From: Nitrosospira sp. NpAV
GTDB taxonomy: Bacteria > Pseudomonadota > Gammaproteobacteria > Burkholderiales > Nitrosomonadaceae
Assembly (NCBI RefSeq): GCF_000832065.1
Contig: NZ_JXQM01000016.1
Location: forward strand, 1-64,000
Direction: 5' to 3'
DNA: 64,000 bases
Part shown: positions 47,963-56,424 of the stretch, piece by piece
Numbering within the stretch: position 1 is the first letter of the stretch
Layout: the number at the start of each line of letters is the position of its first letter
Program-made: the position numbers and the translations under genes
The notes under the pieces: model-generated
The model's input: the letters and a program-made list of their open reading frames with translations, nothing else
Told to the model about the DNA's origin: nothing
Database searches by the model: none

Positions 47963-48082
47963 CCGGGCAAAAGTATAAGCCATCAAACCCATCAGCCCGC
48001 GATCGCGTAAGCCGACAAGTGTGCTAATGTCGATTGAGTCCAGCAAAACACAAGCTTCATCCGCAGCAAGGATAGGAGGCAT
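47963..48082 (-). pseudogene. Internal fragment of a tyrosine recombinase gene
   Basis: About 120 bp matching 58928-59050 of the broken recombinase: GGCAAAAGTATA, CCATCAAACC, GCGATCGCGTAA, CCGACxAGxGTGCT and CTTCATCCGCAGC are shared in the same order. No longer reading frame survives. It marks a recombination scar about 11 kb from the related gene. Confidence 0.85.
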
Positions 48083-48135
48083 TTAACGCGGCAAAATCAG
48101 GGGTAAAACTTGTCACCGCCTGATCAGGGGAGACG

Positions 48136-48504
48136 TTACCAGTGTCTTTTGGCACGGTTCCACTGGTAAAGCACCCGAGCAAAAATATTATACACCAAGC
48201 GCATAAACTGCTTGAGTACGGGTAGCCGCAAGAGTTTGGCGAACCAGCGCTGACCGGGCGTTTGAGACCAAAGTCTCGTAAATGCATCCGCTCCTATATT
48301 GAGCTGGCCATCCGCGTCTTTGACGTACAAACGCTCCCGTACCTGCTCCAACGAAGCCCCAACCTCCGATACGGCCTCTGGATGTGCGTGCACATCGACC
48401 CACTCAATGTCCTTAACACCACATGCCTCCATGCGCTGTCGCTGATCCTTGATTCCCGCATTGCAAACAGGGCAGGCGCTGTTGTAGTAGACCTTGCTGG
48501 ACAT
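48136..48504 (-). CDS. DUF393 / thiol-disulfide oxidoreductase-like protein
   Basis: 122 residues from MSSKVYYNSACPVCNAG (48504). The CPVC redox motif lies at the N-terminus of the DUF393 (DCC-family) fold, followed by KDQRQRMEACGVKDIEWVDVHAHPE and GADAFTRLWSQTPGQRW. Members are predicted thiol-disulfide oxidoreductases; substrate unknown. The gene's 5' end overlaps the open frame on the other strand. Confidence 0.82.
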   Translation of the reverse strand: MSSKVYYNSACPVCNAGIKDQRQRMEACGVKDIEWVDVHAHPEAVSEVGASLEQVRERLYVKDADGQLNIGADAFTRLWSQTPGQRWFAKLLRLPVLKQFMRLVYNIFARVLYQWNRAKRHW

Positions 48505-48904
48505 GTTCCCACTCTTCGATTCATTCGTTTCAAAATATCCTGATAAGTATCTCATTACCTGCTCAGGGTTACAGCATAATGTTTCCTATAACGAGAGTCT
48601 TAATTCTGCCGATGCCTCGGTAACTAAAGATGTACCCACCGAATTTTGGACAACCGTTCTAGAAAAAGGGCTTAAATCGGTTGGATATCCCAGTGAAAGA
48701 TTGATTCGATTCAGAAAGAATCTAACCGAAAAAGGGGTCGATGCTTTTGAAATATTTAAGCTTGAGCAATCTTTTATTAAATCCGTCAAGAATAAAGATT
48801 CTTCGATTATGGAAAGACAAGCAGTTCCTGACGAGATTAAAGAGCTAGTGAGGGCCTTTGTTTCGATTGCCCTTTCACAGCTTATTCTGTCTTTAAGTAA
48901 ATAA
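48494..48904 (+). CDS. AT-rich hypothetical gene, start uncertain
   Basis: 136 residues if the first ATG is used, but that start overlaps the divergent DUF393 gene and has no ribosome site. From about residue 45 the protein looks genuine: PTEFWTTVLEKGLKSVGYPSERLIRFRKNLTEKGVDAFEIFKLEQSF. It is more AT-rich than its neighbours. It may be the 3' part of a larger gene truncated at the junction near 48550. No family recognised. It is followed 6 bp later by a coiled-coil gene. Confidence 0.5.
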   Translation: MLDMFPLFDSFVSKYPDKYLITCSGLQHNVSYNESLNSADASVTKDVPTEFWTTVLEKGLKSVGYPSERLIRFRKNLTEKGVDAFEIFKLEQSFIKSVKNKDSSIMERQAVPDEIKELVRAFVSIALSQLILSLSK

Positions 48905-48910
48905 ACCTTT

Positions 48911-49186
48911 ATGAAATATGAGACGGAAAATAAACGTCAGGCAAAGCTAAAAGCAGAACTTAAGGACGCTCAAAATGAATTACAAAATTTAGTTGAGGAA
49001 AATAACAAATTAAAAACGGTGTTTGAGAGTCTCATGCATGAAAGTAGGCGTTTTAGTAGCGATATTGCGGATTACTCGGAAGCATTGTTAGCCCAAATAA
49101 AGGAAAAACTACCTAGGGAAGCTCTGAATAAGTCGATATTCAACTCCTTGAATTCATCAAATAGTCGTTACAGGCATTTCTTATAA
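48911..49186 (+). CDS. AT-rich small coiled-coil protein
   Basis: 91 residues, mostly one long helix (KRQAKLKAELKDAQNELQNLVEENNKLKTVFESLMHESRRF). It starts 6 bp after the previous stop, with the ATG in CTTTATG and no strong ribosome site. It ends TAATAA inside a palindrome and is followed by a proper terminator, which supports a real transcription unit. Function unknown. Confidence 0.6.
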   Translation: MKYETENKRQAKLKAELKDAQNELQNLVEENNKLKTVFESLMHESRRFSSDIADYSEALLAQIKEKLPREALNKSIFNSLNSSNSRYRHFL

Positions 49187-49193
49187 TAAGAAA

Positions 49194-49215
49194 CGCTCTG
49201 AAGAGCGAGTTTTTT
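49194..49215 (+). terminator. Rho-independent terminator
   Basis: CGCTC-TGAA-GAGCG followed by AG and six T residues. It ends the AT-rich pair of + strand genes just before the insertion sequence. Confidence 0.85.
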
Positions 49216-49252
49216 CCTGGGATCACCGGTGATTCTTCGTTTTCCGGGCGGA

Positions 49253-50209
49253 TTATGCCCCTGATGCCCATAATAGCCGCCTGACCTGATAGAGATTACC
49301 CAGCGCAAACAGGGTAAACATCTGCGCGGTGTTCTTGGCCAAACCACGGTAACGCGCCTTGGTAAAGCCAAACTGCCGTTTCAATATCCGGAACGGGTGT
49401 TCGCCAATGGCACGCATTCTGGCAATCGCTCGGTTAAGCCCTTGTGTCCGGATATCCAGACCTTTGCCAGGTTTGCTTTTCCTGGCAACCCAGTCTTCGA
49501 GCCCATGTTGCTGCAGGAGCTCATGTACATGCGGATAGTCGTAACCACGGTCGGCACTGATACGTACTTCTTCACCATGCAGCAGTTCGGTGAATTGCGA
49601 CATGTCGGAGGTCTTGGCAGTGGTACCGATGAACGTGTGCACCAATCCGCTCTGATCGTCCACGCCAATGTGAGCCTTCATGCCAAAGTACCATTGATTG
49701 CCCTTCCGGGTCTGTGTCATCTCGGGGTCGCGTTTGCCTCCCCGGTTCTTGGTTGAGGACGGTGCGGCAATCAGCGTGGCATCCACGGTTGTGCCTTCAC
49801 GCAGCAGCAGTCCTTTCTCCATTAGCAGGGCATTCACTTCAGCAAATAACAGCCCCGAGAGTCCATGCCGCTCCAGCAGGTGACGCAACCCGAGAATGGT
49901 GCTCTCGTCCGGTATCGTGTCGCTGCCGATATCCAGTCCAGCAAAACGCCGCAATAGCGGTACTTCATGCAAAGCTTCTTCCATGGCCGCATCACCGTAG
50001 CCAAACCATTGCTGCATGCAGTGAATGCGAAGCATGACGGATAGCTTGTAAGGTGAACGTCCGTTCCCAGTCTTGGGGTAATGCGGTTTAATCACGGCTT
50101 CCAGCCGTGCCCAGGGCACAACTGCTTCCATTTCCAGCAGAAATCTTTCCCGCCGTGTCTGCTTGGGTTTCTTGCTAAATTCAACTTCAGCAAAACTGAG
50201 TTGTTTCAT
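49253..50209 (-). CDS. IS5-family DDE transposase
   Basis: About 318 residues from the ATG at 50209 (a GTG 9 bp upstream is also open). DDE residues appear in GTTVDATLIAAPSSTKN, ISADRGYDYPHV and the C-terminal ARMRAIGEHPFRILKRQFGFTKARYRGLAKN (Y-R-E-like block), all typical of the IS5 group. The N-terminal DUF772 region has YKLSVMLRIHCMQQWFGYGDAAMEEALHEVPLLRRFAGL. The gene is full length and without frameshift, so the element may still be active. Confidence 0.92.
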   Translation of the reverse strand: MKQLSFAEVEFSKKPKQTRRERFLLEMEAVVPWARLEAVIKPHYPKTGNGRSPYKLSVMLRIHCMQQWFGYGDAAMEEALHEVPLLRRFAGLDIGSDTIPDESTILGLRHLLERHGLSGLLFAEVNALLMEKGLLLREGTTVDATLIAAPSSTKNRGGKRDPEMTQTRKGNQWYFGMKAHIGVDDQSGLVHTFIGTTAKTSDMSQFTELLHGEEVRISADRGYDYPHVHELLQQHGLEDWVARKSKPGKGLDIRTQGLNRAIARMRAIGEHPFRILKRQFGFTKARYRGLAKNTAQMFTLFALGNLYQVRRLLWASGA

Positions 50210-50400
50210 AGGGCTCACTATCCATAATTGGAATCCCCACTATTTTACAAGACCGCAGACTTGTTCAGGGTTTCCCTAGGTACTAATTCGGTTCCACCAA
50301 AATCCCCTAAAGCGCATTAACATTCACAACTATGTAATGCCACAATGAATGCCTTGTTCTTGAGCCTATCATGACGTGCCTAAATAGCAGAGGCGTAAAA

Positions 50401-50500
50401 CAGGAAAACATGCCCACAGACGCCTGCCAGTTCTTCTTCGAGTGCAGCAATGTAAGAGCTACTGCGCCCCAATCTGGGTGACTGCTGCGCTTTTTGTTCT
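50401..50500 (+). pseudogene. Remnant of a GDCCVxC-type small protein gene
   Basis: About 100 bp align with 54753-54854 of the intact gene: CAGGAAAxCATGCCCAC, TGCCAxTTCT, GAGTG and GGGTGACTGCTGCG occur in the same order. Small deletions destroy the frame and both ends are missing. The rest of 50280-50560 holds nothing recognisable. Confidence 0.8.
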
Positions 50501-50562
50501 TTCAGCACTGTGAGCCACCCAAATAAATTCCCGGCAATACCGGAGTTATTAATAGTTCGAAT

Positions 50563-50913
50563 CTACTTGCCCGTAAAGTTCGCTGCGATGAAATTGCCTG
50601 TCGCGGTAAAGTAGACATGAAGCGTCTCCTTTGTTTTATCCTTTGCGTTCGGATCCTTGAATGTCACCACCCATTCCTTGCCCTTTTTTCCATCTACCTG
50701 CTCGATATTATCTTGGGGAACCGACAGCCAGGATTTGGCTATTTTGCCATTTTTTATAAGTATTCCCTTGCGCTGATGAGCGCAACTCGCCACTGTTTCA
50801 GATGTGGCGGCCGTATTTCCATGGAAGTGACAACCGCTCCTTTCATCTGCCAGCACCATGGTTGCACTTAAACTGGCCGCCGTAATAATCGTTACCATTA
50901 GAATCTTTTTCAT
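50563..50913 (-). CDS. DUF6488-type secreted protein
   Basis: 116 residues with a signal peptide (ITAASLSATMVLADE). Mature part: RSGCHFHGNTAATSETVASCAHQRKGILIKNGKIAKSWLSV...DGKKGKEWVVTFKDPNAKDK...VYFTATGNFIAANFTGK. This matches a family of small periplasmic proteins (DUF6488) found next to HupE/UreJ-type and metal genes. It carries a CHFH motif that may bind metal. It is probably co-transcribed with the HupE/UreJ gene 28 bp upstream. Confidence 0.78.
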   Translation of the reverse strand: MKKILMVTIITAASLSATMVLADERSGCHFHGNTAATSETVASCAHQRKGILIKNGKIAKSWLSVPQDNIEQVDGKKGKEWVVTFKDPNAKDKTKETLHVYFTATGNFIAANFTGK

Positions 50914-50941
50914 TTTGCATTTTCTCCTTTGTGTGACTACG

Positions 50942-51727
50942 TTAAAGATTATCGCGCCCTGTATCGACGCTATTTAAAATATCCATGTCCTCGTGGGCGT
51001 GTTTGTGCTCCTGGGCAGGGAACCGGAAACCATCAGGATCGCTATCATGATGGTAACTGTGCAATTGCATGAGCAATAGGAGTACTCCAGCATAAATCAG
51101 CGCCTGGTTCGACGCGAAGCTGAAGCGCTTGAACGAGGGTCGATGCCGCCACAGCGAGAGCATGGTAACCATGACCATCAGAGCAGCAATCTGTCCGATT
51201 TCAACGCCTAGATTGAAGCTCAATATCCGTAGAAGTATGTGAGTGGTGTCATCCCCCAGCGGCAACTGTTGCAAGCGCGTGGAAAGGCCGAAACCGTGGA
51301 GCAGGCCAAACAGGAACACCGCCCAGAGCAGATTAGGGGAGTTCGAATCAAAATACTTCTGGAAACCGCCGTTATTATCAAAGCCTTTATAGATTACGCT
51401 GAGCGCAATTACCCCATCAATCAAGTAATAGTTCCAGGTGATGCCGAAGAATGTGGCGAAGATCAGCGTAATACAATGTCCTAGCGTGAACACGGTCACA
51501 AACCTGACAATATCTTTAAAAGTGGTAAGAAAAAAAACTACCCCCAATAAAAACAACAGGTGATCGTAGCCGGTGAGCATGTGCGTTGCGCCCAGCCCGA
51601 TGTATTGAAGATACCCGCCATCAAGCAAGCGCTGCTTATCTTCGTCCGAAATCCCATGGGACCATGCGGCCAGAGGAATCAGCAGGAATAGAGCAATAGC
51701 TAAGTGACGTAAGTTAAAACGGGACAT
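50942..51727 (-). CDS. HupE/UreJ-family membrane protein
   Basis: 261 residues. A signal-like N-terminus (AIALFLLIPLAAWSHGIS) is followed by membrane helices with GATHMLTGYDHLLFLLGVVFFLTTFKDIVRFVTVFTLGHCITLIFAT and LFGLLHGFGLSTRL. The conserved His and Asp residues in HMLTGYDH, GHC and HGFG are the metal-transport signature of HupE/UreJ proteins. The tail is His-rich (QEHKHAHEDMD). It probably moves Ni, Co or a related ion across the inner membrane. Confidence 0.85.
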   Translation of the reverse strand: MSRFNLRHLAIALFLLIPLAAWSHGISDEDKQRLLDGGYLQYIGLGATHMLTGYDHLLFLLGVVFFLTTFKDIVRFVTVFTLGHCITLIFATFFGITWNYYLIDGVIALSVIYKGFDNNGGFQKYFDSNSPNLLWAVFLFGLLHGFGLSTRLQQLPLGDDTTHILLRILSFNLGVEIGQIAALMVMVTMLSLWRHRPSFKRFSFASNQALIYAGVLLLLMQLHSYHHDSDPDGFRFPAQEHKHAHEDMDILNSVDTGRDNL

Positions 51728-51848
51728 TTTTTATCTTCTATAGAATTTTGATTCGAACCAGGACAGGCGATAAATGCATATTCTGGTGCTCTGAAGATAG
51801 GCCGGCATGGCCCCCTTTAGATACTGCTGAGATAGAAAGACGTGATGT

Positions 51849-52889
51849 TTATTCATGATCATGCCGATGGTGTGCGTCCGGATAATGTGAATGCGAGTGC
51901 CGTAGGGGGCCATGGCGATGCCGATGGGTGTGAGCTCCGGTTACCGCTTCGGAATGCGTATGCGGATGATGGTCATCATGCATATGCTCGTGGTCGTGTT
52001 CCACGATCTTGTGGGTATGAAAATGGTGATGCTGCTCTGTGAGATGCAGCCATACACCAACTGCCATAAATACCGCTGCAACCATAAATTGAATCGATAG
52101 CGATTCACCGAGTAGGGGGATTGATAACAACGCACCGATGAAGGGCGCCGTCGAGAAATAAGCACCCGTTCGCGCTGTGCCAAGGTGGCGCAGCGCCACC
52201 ACAAACAACACCAGACTCAAGCCATAGCATAAGAAGCCGACAGTACCGGCAGCCATCAAAACGGAAGCTTGGGGCAGCGTCGCGCCAAGCAGCCAGGCAA
52301 TCACAACATTTGCGGTGCCGGCGGCAAGTCCTTTAACCATGGCAATGAACGTGGCTTCGACCAGCGCAACCTTACGAGTCAGATTGTTGTCAATGGCCCA
52401 TCCGAGACAAGCTCCTAAAACCGCAAGTACAGGAAGCGCAGAATCGAAATTGGCATCTCGTGACCACGTTAGCACGACCGTGCCGACTACGATCATGGCC
52501 ATGCCAATGGCAATCCGCCGGTCAAAGTTTTCGCGGAACACGAACCATGCAAGGAGTGCGGTTAATACACCTTCCGCATTCAATAGCAGCGCCACGCTGG
52601 ACGCTGACATACGTGACAGTCCCCACATCAACAACACCGGCGCAATTACGCCTCCCGCTAGGATCGCCCACGCCAGCCACCTAGTCTCGCTTTTACCAAA
52701 ATGTACCGGATTACCCTTTCTCAGTAACCGCCAAAGCATCAGGCCAAGGCCCGAGCCCAGGTATAACAACCCAGCTAACAGCCACGGATCTATCGGCCCG
52801 AGCAACAGTTTGGCAATGGGGGTGCCAATCCCAAACAAGAGCGCCGCAGCCAATGCATTCAGTATTCCCGGATTAATCGAGATGATCAT
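51849..52889 (-). CDS. EamA-type transporter with His-rich C-terminal tail
   Basis: 346 residues. Ten predicted helices in two EamA repeats (ALAAALLFGIGTPIAKLLLG, LLAGLLYLGSGLGLMLWRLL, ASSVALLLNAEGVLTALLAWFVFRENFDRRI) of the drug/metabolite transporter superfamily. From about residue 285 the tail contains some 24 His (HHHFHTHKIVEHDHEHMHDDHHPH and more). In DMT proteins such a tail is exceptional and implies metal binding; with the CDF and HupE neighbours, divalent-metal export is likely. A truncated copy lies at 24445-24699. Confidence 0.85.
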   Translation of the reverse strand: MIISINPGILNALAAALLFGIGTPIAKLLLGPIDPWLLAGLLYLGSGLGLMLWRLLRKGNPVHFGKSETRWLAWAILAGGVIAPVLLMWGLSRMSASSVALLLNAEGVLTALLAWFVFRENFDRRIAIGMAMIVVGTVVLTWSRDANFDSALPVLAVLGACLGWAIDNNLTRKVALVEATFIAMVKGLAAGTANVVIAWLLGATLPQASVLMAAGTVGFLCYGLSLVLFVVALRHLGTARTGAYFSTAPFIGALLSIPLLGESLSIQFMVAAVFMAVGVWLHLTEQHHHFHTHKIVEHDHEHMHDDHHPHTHSEAVTGAHTHRHRHGPLRHSHSHYPDAHHRHDHE

Positions 52890-53181
52890 GCCAATCGCCT
52901 ATGTAAAAAACTGCTATGCGTATTCTCACCTGTAAATTTGTGCCGACTTCGTCAAGAATCTCAGACACCAGGTATCGTGGCTCCCTGAACAATGCACTAA
53001 AGTTCATGGAACATCCTTCGTAAGTGTATTAGGCGTTAACGATCTAATCGACAGTGATGAGCGACCGGTTAACGCGAACTAAAACGCAACAAGCTCAGCA
53101 TGGTAGATAAGCGTAACAGGGCTTTGGCGACATTTGTGCGCCTAAGCTACGTCAGGGGTTTATCCGGCGTGACTTGAAGAT

Positions 53182-53556
53182 CTAGCTTGCGAAGGTGTTT
53201 CGAGGAGGATGAAGCGGGGAATCCGGAATGGATTCAGGGATATTGACTGGAACAAATACGCTCAACATTTCCATAGCGATGGAAGCAGGGACGAGCAGAG
53301 GAGCGTGAAAGAAAAAAGGTGAATATTGCCCGAAAGCATGAAGCGATAAATGAGTAGCGGCGTCTAGCTCGCTCTCTCCACTAGATGAGCCGTGGTGGTG
53401 AGCCTCCAGATGATCCATTGGATCACCAGAAAGAACATGATGCCGGTGATCAAGCTCATGGGCAAATATCCCTTCGTTAAACGCCCAGCTAAATGCGTTC
53501 GCCAGCATTCCGAGGAGTAATAGAAACGCGATGTAATTGTCAAAATATTTGGTCAC
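53182..53556 (-). CDS. CzcI-like small periplasmic protein, paralogue 4 (diverged)
   Basis: 124 residues. Keeps FSWAFNEGIFAHELDHRHHVLSGDP, HAFGQYSPFFFHAPLLVPAS and PESIPDSPLHPPRNTF but has a different middle with HLEAHHHGSSSGESELDAATHLSLHA. It has more His than the other three copies, so if they bind metals this one could bind more. It lies 293 bp from the EamA transporter. It is the most distant member of the set of four. Confidence 0.72.
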   Translation of the reverse strand: MTKYFDNYIAFLLLLGMLANAFSWAFNEGIFAHELDHRHHVLSGDPMDHLEAHHHGSSSGESELDAATHLSLHAFGQYSPFFFHAPLLVPASIAMEMLSVFVPVNIPESIPDSPLHPPRNTFAS

Positions 53557-53786
53557 GTTAAGAGTCTATACTGAGTAAGCGAGGGTTGCCAATCCTTCAA
53601 AACATTTTGGTGTTAATTTAACACGAGTCGTAACCAATAAAACCTATCTTGGCGGTGATATAGTTCAACGCCCTCTAGCTGACGTTCGATGTTCTGGCGG
53701 GCACTTCTTATTTGGGACTCTGTTCTGAGTTTTCATGGCTAATGATAAATATCCATTATTGGCAATCATTAATTAAAAATTTTTAA

Positions 53787-54161
53787 GCCCTACCCCTAAC
53801 ATTTGGATATACGGATTTTTTTGCTGCGGAGCGTACTTTGCTGGGATGGGTGCGCACCGGCCTTACCGTAATGGCCTTTGGATTCGTTGTCGCCCGATTC
53901 GGATTATTTTTAACGCTCTTAACTGCAGCTGATAGGACTCGCGATATTCATAGTCACTGGCTATCAGAAGCGCTCGGAGTAATGCTGGTACTGACGGGAT
54001 CGGTAATAATCATGGGGGCTTTGCATAACCATAGACACTTTACATCAACGCTACCGCCCGAAGCTGTTGCAAAAATGGATATTCCCTGGCTTGTGTCTTT
54101 TCTGGCTATTTCAATTGCATTAGTGGGAATTTTGCTATCGGTATACTTAATGTTTACATAA
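53787..54161 (+). CDS. DUF202/YidH-like membrane protein, N-terminus disturbed
   Basis: DUF202 signature FFAAERTLLGWVRTGLTVMAFGFVVARFGLFL followed by two more helices. The ERTLL part is encoded upstream of the first possible start codon (a TTG at 53838), back to a stop at 53784. No ATG, GTG or TTG lies in that upstream stretch. A separate ATG at 53735 begins MANDKYP, like a normal DUF202 N-terminus, but runs out of frame. An insertion or frameshift at the T7 run (53816-53822) or just before has probably broken the start, unless TTG is used. Confidence 0.65.
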   Translation, partial: ALPLTFGYTDFFAAERTLLGWVRTGLTVMAFGFVVARFGLFLTLLTAADRTRDIHSHWLSEALGVMLVLTGSVIIMGALHNHRHFTSTLPPEAVAKMDIPWLVSFLAISIALVGILLSVYLMFT

Positions 54162-54695
54162 TCAAGAGACCGGTAGACGAATCAGGGTACACCCGTATGT
54201 TCCTAACCTGCTCTCGGTAACATCCTATTAATTAAAATGATAACGACTGATTATATATAGATGGCACGGGGTTGAGTAGCGCATCCACTCACCGGGACTG
54301 TTTACTTTCTATGGCCCTTTTCGTTATCTATATGCGGACCAGAAAAGGTCTCATTAAGCGCCTTGAACAGTCATCTTTTACGTGGCATGAGCCTCTCGAT
54401 CTATATATATATAAAGAAGTTCTCACAGGATGGCCCGAGTCTAAAGTTTTTTGGGAGAAAAGAAACGGCTTCAGTATCGGCATAGCCCCCCTGAGGAAAA
54501 AAAGGACACGTTCGTTTGTGCAATGAAAAGCATCACATTGCAGGGCCGACTCAGTCACTTCAGCGCCTGAAAGGCTGGTTGTGAGGCCCCAAGTCTCAAT
54601 AGGTTTTTTTATTCATTATGTCCAGGATAGAAACAACCAGAAAGCACACCGGATTTTGCGATTTATGACAACACGCGTGCACAAGTGAGGCCACG
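54162..54695. other. Stretch without a supported gene
   Basis: Only a weak open frame (54272-54526, TTG start, no family or ribosome site) exists. The GC-rich and AT-rich parts alternate. I see no RNA gene, repeat or promoter I could defend. Confidence 0.5.
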
Positions 54696-54908
54696 ATGAG
54701 CGCCGTCATCCTCGAATCTGTACTGACCTGCCCGCACTGCGGTTTCGCCCGGCAGGAAACCATGCCCACGGATGCTTGCCAATTCTATTACGAGTGTCTG
54801 AACTGCAAAGCGCTGCTGCGTGCGAAGCCGGGTGACTGCTGCGTGTTCTGTTCGTTCGGCTCGGTGCCGTGTCCGCCGATCCAGCAATCGAGCGGATGTT
54901 GCGGTTAA
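54696..54908 (+). CDS. GDCCVxC-domain small Cys-rich protein
   Basis: 70 residues with three Cys pairs: LTCPHCGFARQETMPTDACQFYYECLNCKALLRAKPGDCCVFCSFG, then PCPP and GCCG. The PGDCCVFCSFG segment defines the GDCCVxC small-protein family, sometimes selenoproteins; here all positions are Cys codons. Probably a zinc-ribbon or thiol protein linked to metal or mercury resistance. An eroded copy lies at 50401-50500. Confidence 0.82.
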   Translation: MSAVILESVLTCPHCGFARQETMPTDACQFYYECLNCKALLRAKPGDCCVFCSFGSVPCPPIQQSSGCCG

Positions 54909-55256
54909 GCCGGTTGCAGAGAGCAAGATTGCTATCCGCTTCAGGGAATCCATTTTGCTGACTGATTATTGGGTTGAAGAATGAGGAACTTTATAGCTCT
55001 ACGATCAAAGTACGCCTTGCCGTTGCCTCGCATCTTGAGCTCGCCCAAGCATTAAGGCATAAACTGCGTAATCCCAACACGAATATCTTTGGAGTATTGA
55101 GGCAAGATAGTACCGGAGGATAATTTCGTCGTCCTTCAGACGGAATGAACTACTGGAATAGACAGTAAGGACAAATTAACTCATCTTTCTATTATTGATA
55201 AAATATGTTATCGATAATTACGCGATCGAAGATACCAGAAAAAATTCTATCCAACA
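54909..55256. other. Intergenic stretch before the recombinase
   Basis: 348 bp with no supported gene. The last third is AT-rich (ATTATTGATAAAATATG, TTATCGATAA) and likely contains the promoter of the recombinase. Confidence 0.5.
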
Positions 55257-55290
55257 TTTACAGTTGATAACCTATTTTATCAACTGTAAA
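55257..55290. repeat. Perfect inverted repeat with 6-bp centre next to the recombinase gene
   Basis: TTTACAGTTGATAA (55257-55270), centre CCTATT, TTATCAACTGTAAA (55277-55290). Fourteen-bp perfect arms around a 6-bp centre have the geometry of a tyrosine-recombinase core site (dif/XerCD sites have 11-bp arms and a 6-8 bp centre). It ends 8 bp before the recombinase ATG. It could equally be an autoregulatory operator. Confidence 0.75.
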
Positions 55291-55298
55291 ATAGATTC

Positions 55299-56300
55299 AT
55301 GAATTCCCTCATCCCAAAATCCCCAAACTCGAATATTTCCGAAATTTCTGCCGACTTTGAAGTTTCAGTTTTAACCTCCGCTCAATATCACCAACTGAGC
55401 GATGTTCCGCCGGCGATCGAATGGTTCGCTAATATTAGTAATCCTCAAACGCGACGCGCCTATGAAAATGATTTGCGTGGCTTCATGAAATTTGTGGGGA
55501 TCGATCGGCCGGAAGATTTTCGGACCGTCACCCGGTCTCATGTTTTAGCCTGGCGCAAAACCTTAGAGGAAAAATCGCTTGCGGGTGCCACCATTCGCAG
55601 AAAACTGGCAGCACTGGCTTCCTTGTTCGAGCATTTATGCGAGTCCAACTCGGTGACTCACAATCCGGTCAAAGGGGTCAAGCGTCCGGTGGTGGAATCA
55701 CTTCAGGGAAAAACGCCCGCCTTGGGTGATGCCCAGGCACGCGCACTATTGAGTGCTCCGGATGCGAGTAAGCTTAAAGGCAAGCGCGACCGAGCCATTC
55801 TCTCCACCTTGCTCTACCATGGCCTGCGCCGGGAAGAACTCACCAAACTTAAGGTGAAAGACTACTGCCAGACACGGCGGGGAGTGGCCCATCTTCGGGT
55901 GCACGGTAAAGGTGGCAAGATGCGCTTTGTGCCCACTCATCCAGGAACGCTGACCTTAATAGAAGAATATCTGGAAGCTGCGGGGCACGGGCAGGATCTG
56001 GATGCCCCACTCTTTCGGCCAATCAAGAATAATGTGCATGGGCATACCTATACCGCGCTCACACCCGGCAATGTTTATGAGCAGGTTGTTCTGAAATATT
56101 TAAAGAAGCTGGGTATTTTCGGTGAAAACATGGGACCGCATGTGATGCGAGCGACAGCTGCAACCAACGCATTGGATAATGGGGCGGATATTGCCAAGGT
56201 GCAGGAATGGCTGGGGCATGCGAATATTGCCACCACCCGAATCTATGACCACCGCAAGACCCGGCCAGAGGATAGCCCGACGTTTAAGGTTAGTTATTAA
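55299..56300 (+). CDS. Tyrosine recombinase, XerC/XerD-like
   Basis: 333 residues. SAM-like core-binding N-domain (about 36-125) and catalytic domain with Arg177 (HGLRREEL), Lys204 (HGKGGK), His281-x-x-Arg284 (HVMRATAATN), His307 (LGHANIATT) and nucleophile Tyr316 (RIYDH). All six catalytic residues are present. The end DHRKTRPEDSPTFKVSY is typical of plasmid and transposon recombinases of this group and is duplicated as a scrap at 60312. Likely resolves multimers or drives cassette-like integration. A perfect palindrome lies immediately upstream. Confidence 0.93.
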   Translation: MNSLIPKSPNSNISEISADFEVSVLTSAQYHQLSDVPPAIEWFANISNPQTRRAYENDLRGFMKFVGIDRPEDFRTVTRSHVLAWRKTLEEKSLAGATIRRKLAALASLFEHLCESNSVTHNPVKGVKRPVVESLQGKTPALGDAQARALLSAPDASKLKGKRDRAILSTLLYHGLRREELTKLKVKDYCQTRRGVAHLRVHGKGGKMRFVPTHPGTLTLIEEYLEAAGHGQDLDAPLFRPIKNNVHGHTYTALTPGNVYEQVVLKYLKKLGIFGENMGPHVMRATAATNALDNGADIAKVQEWLGHANIATTRIYDHRKTRPEDSPTFKVSY

Positions 56301-56424
56301 ATTCGATCCTTCATGCTGGAGCAAGGCGTTACGAGAAGAAGGCGTGCCTCTTTAAGCTAATTATCCATTCGCTTTTATGTTATATCTCTTGTTCTGTACG
56401 GGTAAAGTGCGCATACTAATTAAT

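Larger units (their letters stand above)
49190..50275 (-). mobile_element. IS5-family insertion sequence
   Basis: Built around an IS5-group transposase. The right end reads inward GGAAACCCTGAACAAG (50275-50260) and is followed outside by CTAG (50276-50279), which fits the YTAR target of IS5 elements. A weakly similar GAAACGCTCTGAAGAG at the left (about 49190) could be the other end but coincides with a terminator, and no matching CTAG is seen, so the left boundary is uncertain. Confidence 0.7.

Noticed and set aside
49190-49207. Left inverted repeat of the IS element
   Set aside because: Similarity to the right end is weak and the bases already form a terminator stem; kept only as an uncertain boundary.
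54272-54526. 84-residue plus-strand frame
   Set aside because: TTG start, no ribosome site, no family pattern; sequence does not look like a folded protein.
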